From positions 4,358,501 to 4,422,500 of the forward strand of contig NZ_CP066369.1 of assembly GCF_016406305.1 (NCBI RefSeq): a stretch of 64,000 nt of DNA, in the 5' to 3' direction. Positions 61,127 through 64,000 of the stretch are shown here, piece by piece. This stretch comes from Shewanella putrefaciens. Its GTDB lineage: Bacteria > Pseudomonadota > Gammaproteobacteria > Enterobacterales > Shewanellaceae. Both the position numbers and the translations under genes were made by a program. The notes below the pieces were generated by a model. The model saw nothing but the letters and a program-made list of their open reading frames with translations, did no database searches and was not told where the DNA came from. How positions within the stretch are numbered: position 1 is the stretch's first letter; each line of letters opens with the position of its first letter.

Positions 61127-64000
61127 TTAAAAGCTATAGCTTGCACTCAGCATAACGCTGTTTACGTCATTGGGTTTCAGGTTGAATTGCTGGTAACCCA
61201 GCCCCACCTCCCATGCCTCTGCCAGCTCGTAGTTCAGTTGCACGCCAAGGTACAAATCTGTGCCATCGCTTTTTGTGGTGAGCGTGTCGCCATTCATCCT
61301 GCTTTCTATTTCAGAGTCCCACAGCAGCACCCCCAGTGGCACAGCCACACTCCACTGCTCGTTTTGCCATAAGGTAAAACGCACTGCCGCAGTAAGACCA
61401 TCCACCAACACAGGGCTGACGGCTTTGACGACTTCATGGTACTGCTCCGGGGTCAGGACTTCTGCCCTGATTTGACTGCTGGCTTCGCCTAAATCCAGAT
61501 AGCCCACTTCCAATCCAAAGTAAGGGTGTACCTGATAACCCAGCGTCAAACCATAAGAGCTGTCACTGTCATCGATGGCGATGATGGTGCCACTAGGTAA
61601 TTCATCCGCAAGGCGGCTTTGTTGCTGGTCCGCTTTGCTATAACCCACACTTCCTTGCAGATACCAGTCCGCGCTTTGACTCAACGGGCTAAAAGATAGC
61701 AGCATCACTGCAGCTAAACCGAAGACAGAACGACGACGAAGCATCACAGCACCCGCTAGTATCATCATCATCGATCCTGCCATACTGCCCCCACTTGATT
61801 TGTTATCCACCACGACATCCTGATAAGCACGCACTGTCACCGTCACCGCCGCAGATGAAATTCCACCCTCGCCATCTGTAATGCTGTAGTTAATGGTATC
61901 CACACCATCAAAGCCCACTTTTGGTGTATAACGTAAGCGCTGGTCTGGCTCAATACTGACGCTGCCCTGCACCGCACTGGCTGCAGTCACCGCCAGCGCA
62001 TCCCCTTCTTCGTCGGCATCATTGACCAATACGGCAATCAGTATTGGCGTTCTGTCATCAGTAGACGCCACATCATTCACAGCCACAGGCGCACTGTTGC
62101 TGACCACGGTGACGATAAGTTCACTACTCGCCGTACCGCCTTTACCATCTGCGACACTGTAAATCACAGTATCCGTGCCAATAAAATCTGCATTGGGGGT
62201 ATAACTCAGTTGCTGATCATCCAAAATAACCACTGTACCGAAGTTACTAACTGCCTGATTAACAGTTAAGGCATCACCATCCACATCGCTGTCATTGGCC
62301 AGCACATTCACAGTCACTGCCATATCCACATTTGTTGAGGCGACATCCGCAACAGCAACAGGCAGGTTATTTCCATTCAGTTCCACTGCAACACCACCCG
62401 GGTCCACAATGGCGCTGTTGGCGATACCATCGGCATCGTTTGGACCACCATCTTCCACCGTCACCTGCACACACCAATGGCCTTCCGTTAACCCTTCAGT
62501 CCATTCTGTGCCACCGGGCGGTGGACAGAAACCACGTTCACCCGCTGTACTGGACACTGAGTTACGCTCATTACTGACAAAATCCACCCAGCCCGTGACA
62601 TCATTAAACTTGCGGTACACCGCATTGGCTGGCACAGGTAAACGTTGCGGAATGACTAGGCTGTGGCTGTTGCCCTGCTCAGGTAAACCATACGCAATAA
62701 AGTCAAAGATACCGCCTATATTCACCGCCACATCATCCGTTTCAACCGAATTCTGGTCGATTTGCAAACCACCGGCATCCGTTTCTGCCGCTACGGTTCC
62801 CAGACGTAAGCACACACCAGGTTCACCTTCCGCCACAAATTTGGTTTGCCCTAACAGCTCAGTGGGCATCACGTTACATTCGTTGATTGCATCCTGATAA
62901 TCCGGAATACCATCACCGTCAGAGTCCGCAAAACCTTCCTGATCATCCGGCACTAAGTCACCGTCTGTATCTTCAATGCCTAACGTTGGCAACACAAGCC
63001 GCACCACAATAAAGGCCCGGGTTGTAGCCGATAAATTCGGACTGCCATTGTCTGTTGCTGTATAGCTGACCTGATACAAGCCTGGTCCCTGCTCTGCCGC
63101 TTCAAAACTCAGCTGAGTCTGGTCTGAGGTAACATTGGTCAGGCGACCAAAGTCCCACACGCCACTCAGTTGATCTTGCGGATTGGCATCCGATACCGTG
63201 GCCGTCACCCGGACAGTGCCTTCATCTTTGCTCACCGTCAGGCGACTCTCGTTGTTCTGATTGACGTCCAACGTCACCACAGGCGCAATGTTCGCTTCAG
63301 TCACCACAATACGACTGCTGCGCTGACTACCCCGATTCACACTGGCATCCAGCGTAATGCGAATGTCCTCTGTGCCTTCATTCTGTCCATCGTCCAGCGC
63401 AGTAAAGCGGATACTGGTACTAAGCCCCGAGCTGATTTCAGCCACACCTGACACCAGCGTATGGTCATTTGCATCTGCACTGCCACTGACAGTGTAAGGT
63501 ACTAACACCGGATAGACAGGAGAGGAGCCATTGAGTATCACCTCAACCACCACCTCGCTACCTTCCGTGACAAGCTGGTCTTTACTGACTGAAACCAGTG
63601 GGTTCACTTTGATCGTTTGTGCTTTGGTTGCCGTATTGCCATCGGCATCCGTCGCTTGCCAGTACACAATGTGCTCGCCTGGTGCGAAGAACAGACTGCC
63701 GTTAATTAACGACACCCGCAGACGACGGCCATTGCGGTCGACTGCGGTCGCCGTGCCAATCGGTACTCTGGTAAACAAGGCCGTTGCATTCACTTCAATG
63801 TCCGCAGGCACCGTAATCACTGGCAAATCTGAAGCAGACTCACCTTCCACTTTCAGCCCCACATTGGCACTGGCACGACCGCCGTTGCCATCTGTCGTGG
63901 TATAACGCAGGCTAACCGGGCCGACATATCTGTCCGGTGTCGTCACAGTTAAACTTCCTGCAACAAAGGTCACTGTGCCGACACTGGTTGATGCGCCATC
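61127..64000 (-). CDS. Large modular surface protein fused to an outer-membrane beta-barrel (5' end outside)
   Basis: 957 codons visible; the gene continues beyond the right edge (frame open to 64000, and the GTG at 63973 is not a credible start). Order of parts: HYR- and Calx-beta-like Ig modules, a calcium-binding TSP3-like loop (DTDGDLVPDDQEGFADSDGD), a choice-of-anchor U-like domain (GLPEQGNSHSLVIPQRL to VEDGGPNDADGIAN), two tandem-95/cadherin-type repeats (VLANDSDVDGDALTV, YSVADGKGGT), a GlyGly-CTERM-like segment (SSGGSMAGSMMMILAGAVML) at about 61742-61798, then RRRS and a signal-peptide-like stretch (VFGLAAVMLLSFSPLSQSA), and a 180-residue OmpA/OMP_b-brl barrel ending SVMLSASYSF. The sorting signal normally ends a protein, so this is an odd fusion. 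An internal ATG at 61742-61744 could separately start the barrel (205 residues), with only a weak SD. Confidence 0.85.
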   Translation of the reverse strand, partial: DGASTSVGTVTFVAGSLTVTTPDRYVGPVSLRYTTTDGNGGRASANVGLKVEGESASDLPVITVPADIEVNATALFTRVPIGTATAVDRNGRRLRVSLINGSLFFAPGEHIVYWQATDADGNTATKAQTIKVNPLVSVSKDQLVTEGSEVVVEVILNGSSPVYPVLVPYTVSGSADANDHTLVSGVAEISSGLSTSIRFTALDDGQNEGTEDIRITLDASVNRGSQRSSRIVVTEANIAPVVTLDVNQNNESRLTVSKDEGTVRVTATVSDANPQDQLSGVWDFGRLTNVTSDQTQLSFEAAEQGPGLYQVSYTATDNGSPNLSATTRAFIVVRLVLPTLGIEDTDGDLVPDDQEGFADSDGDGIPDYQDAINECNVMPTELLGQTKFVAEGEPGVCLRLGTVAAETDAGGLQIDQNSVETDDVAVNIGGIFDFIAYGLPEQGNSHSLVIPQRLPVPANAVYRKFNDVTGWVDFVSNERNSVSSTAGERGFCPPPGGTEWTEGLTEGHWCVQVTVEDGGPNDADGIANSAIVDPGGVAVELNGNNLPVAVADVASTNVDMAVTVNVLANDSDVDGDALTVNQAVSNFGTVVILDDQQLSYTPNADFIGTDTVIYSVADGKGGTASSELIVTVVSNSAPVAVNDVASTDDRTPILIAVLVNDADEEGDALAVTAASAVQGSVSIEPDQRLRYTPKVGFDGVDTINYSITDGEGGISSAAVTVTVRAYQDVVVDNKSSGGSMAGSMMMILAGAVMLRRRSVFGLAAVMLLSFSPLSQSADWYLQGSVGYSKADQQQSRLADELPSGTIIAIDDSDSSYGLTLGYQVHPYFGLEVGYLDLGEASSQIRAEVLTPEQYHEVVKAVSPVLVDGLTAAVRFTLWQNEQWSVAVPLGVLLWDSEIESRMNGDTLTTKSDGTDLYLGVQLNYELAEAWEVGLGYQQFNLKPNDVNSVMLSASYSF

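Noticed and set aside
1..64000. rRNA, tRNA, CRISPR array, complete prophage or intact insertion sequence
   Set aside because: No rRNA signature, cloverleaf, regular spacer repeat, phage structural genes or transposase gene seen by eye; a tRNAscan or ISfinder search would settle it.

Overview
The window is a piece of a gammaproteobacterial chromosome, most probably Shewanella. This rests on family content and gene style: a Tex/GreB/OmpR-EnvZ block, GlyGly-CTERM anchored proteins, a TorF-type porin and many c-di-GMP and chemoreceptor genes. It is inference from recognition, not from a search. No rRNA, tRNA or CRISPR array was seen. Most of the window reads as ordinary host core sequence of roughly balanced GC. 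Two blocks (about 45.3-47.4 kb and 58.1-61.0 kb) are visibly richer in A+T and look acquired.

Layout. 0-8 kb: start of an LtaS-like sulfatase, tex, greB, ompR-envZ and a chemoreceptor. 8-14 kb: a peroxiredoxin, then a PepSY protein with a PhoP/PhoQ-like two-component system, flanked by a GlyGly-CTERM surface protein and a DUF3300 protein. Those two flanking genes carry the same PhoP-box-like element at the same distance from their starts. 14-28 kb: a MASE1-CHASE-PAS-GGDEF-EAL protein, the cyoABCDE quinol oxidase operon, a lipoprotein, rsmJ, a membrane EAL phosphodiesterase and rlmJ. 28-36 kb: a lemA-DUF3137-lytic transglycosylase operon, a small membrane protein and an RND efflux pump with its adaptor. 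36-45 kb: a porin-gene remnant, a TAG-like DNA glycosylase, a glutathione S-transferase, a thioesterase, prlC, a TorF-like porin and gor.

44.8-47.6 kb: three copies of a short palindromic element with inverted ends (MITE-like) surround a divergent LysE exporter/LysR regulator pair. 47.8-57.6 kb: a PepSY/FMN-binding/porin cluster that looks like a periplasmic flavin redox module, a dicarboxylate/amino-acid symporter, an FUSC-type protein, an M14 peptidase, a methyltransferase and a lipoprotein built from DGSG repeats. 57.9-61 kb: a fourth MITE-like copy, then a HEPN-domain protein of the ApeA type and a GNAT/RHH toxin-antitoxin pair with clear operator half-sites; this is a candidate small defence island. 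61-64 kb: the end of a large surface protein whose GlyGly-CTERM signal runs straight into a signal peptide and an outer-membrane beta-barrel, an unusual fusion.

Best leads for new biology: the internal sorting signal/beta-barrel fusion, the HEPN plus toxin-antitoxin island bracketed by element ends, the shared PhoP-type boxes, the MITE family around the cargo genes, and the Met/His-rich tail on CyoA.
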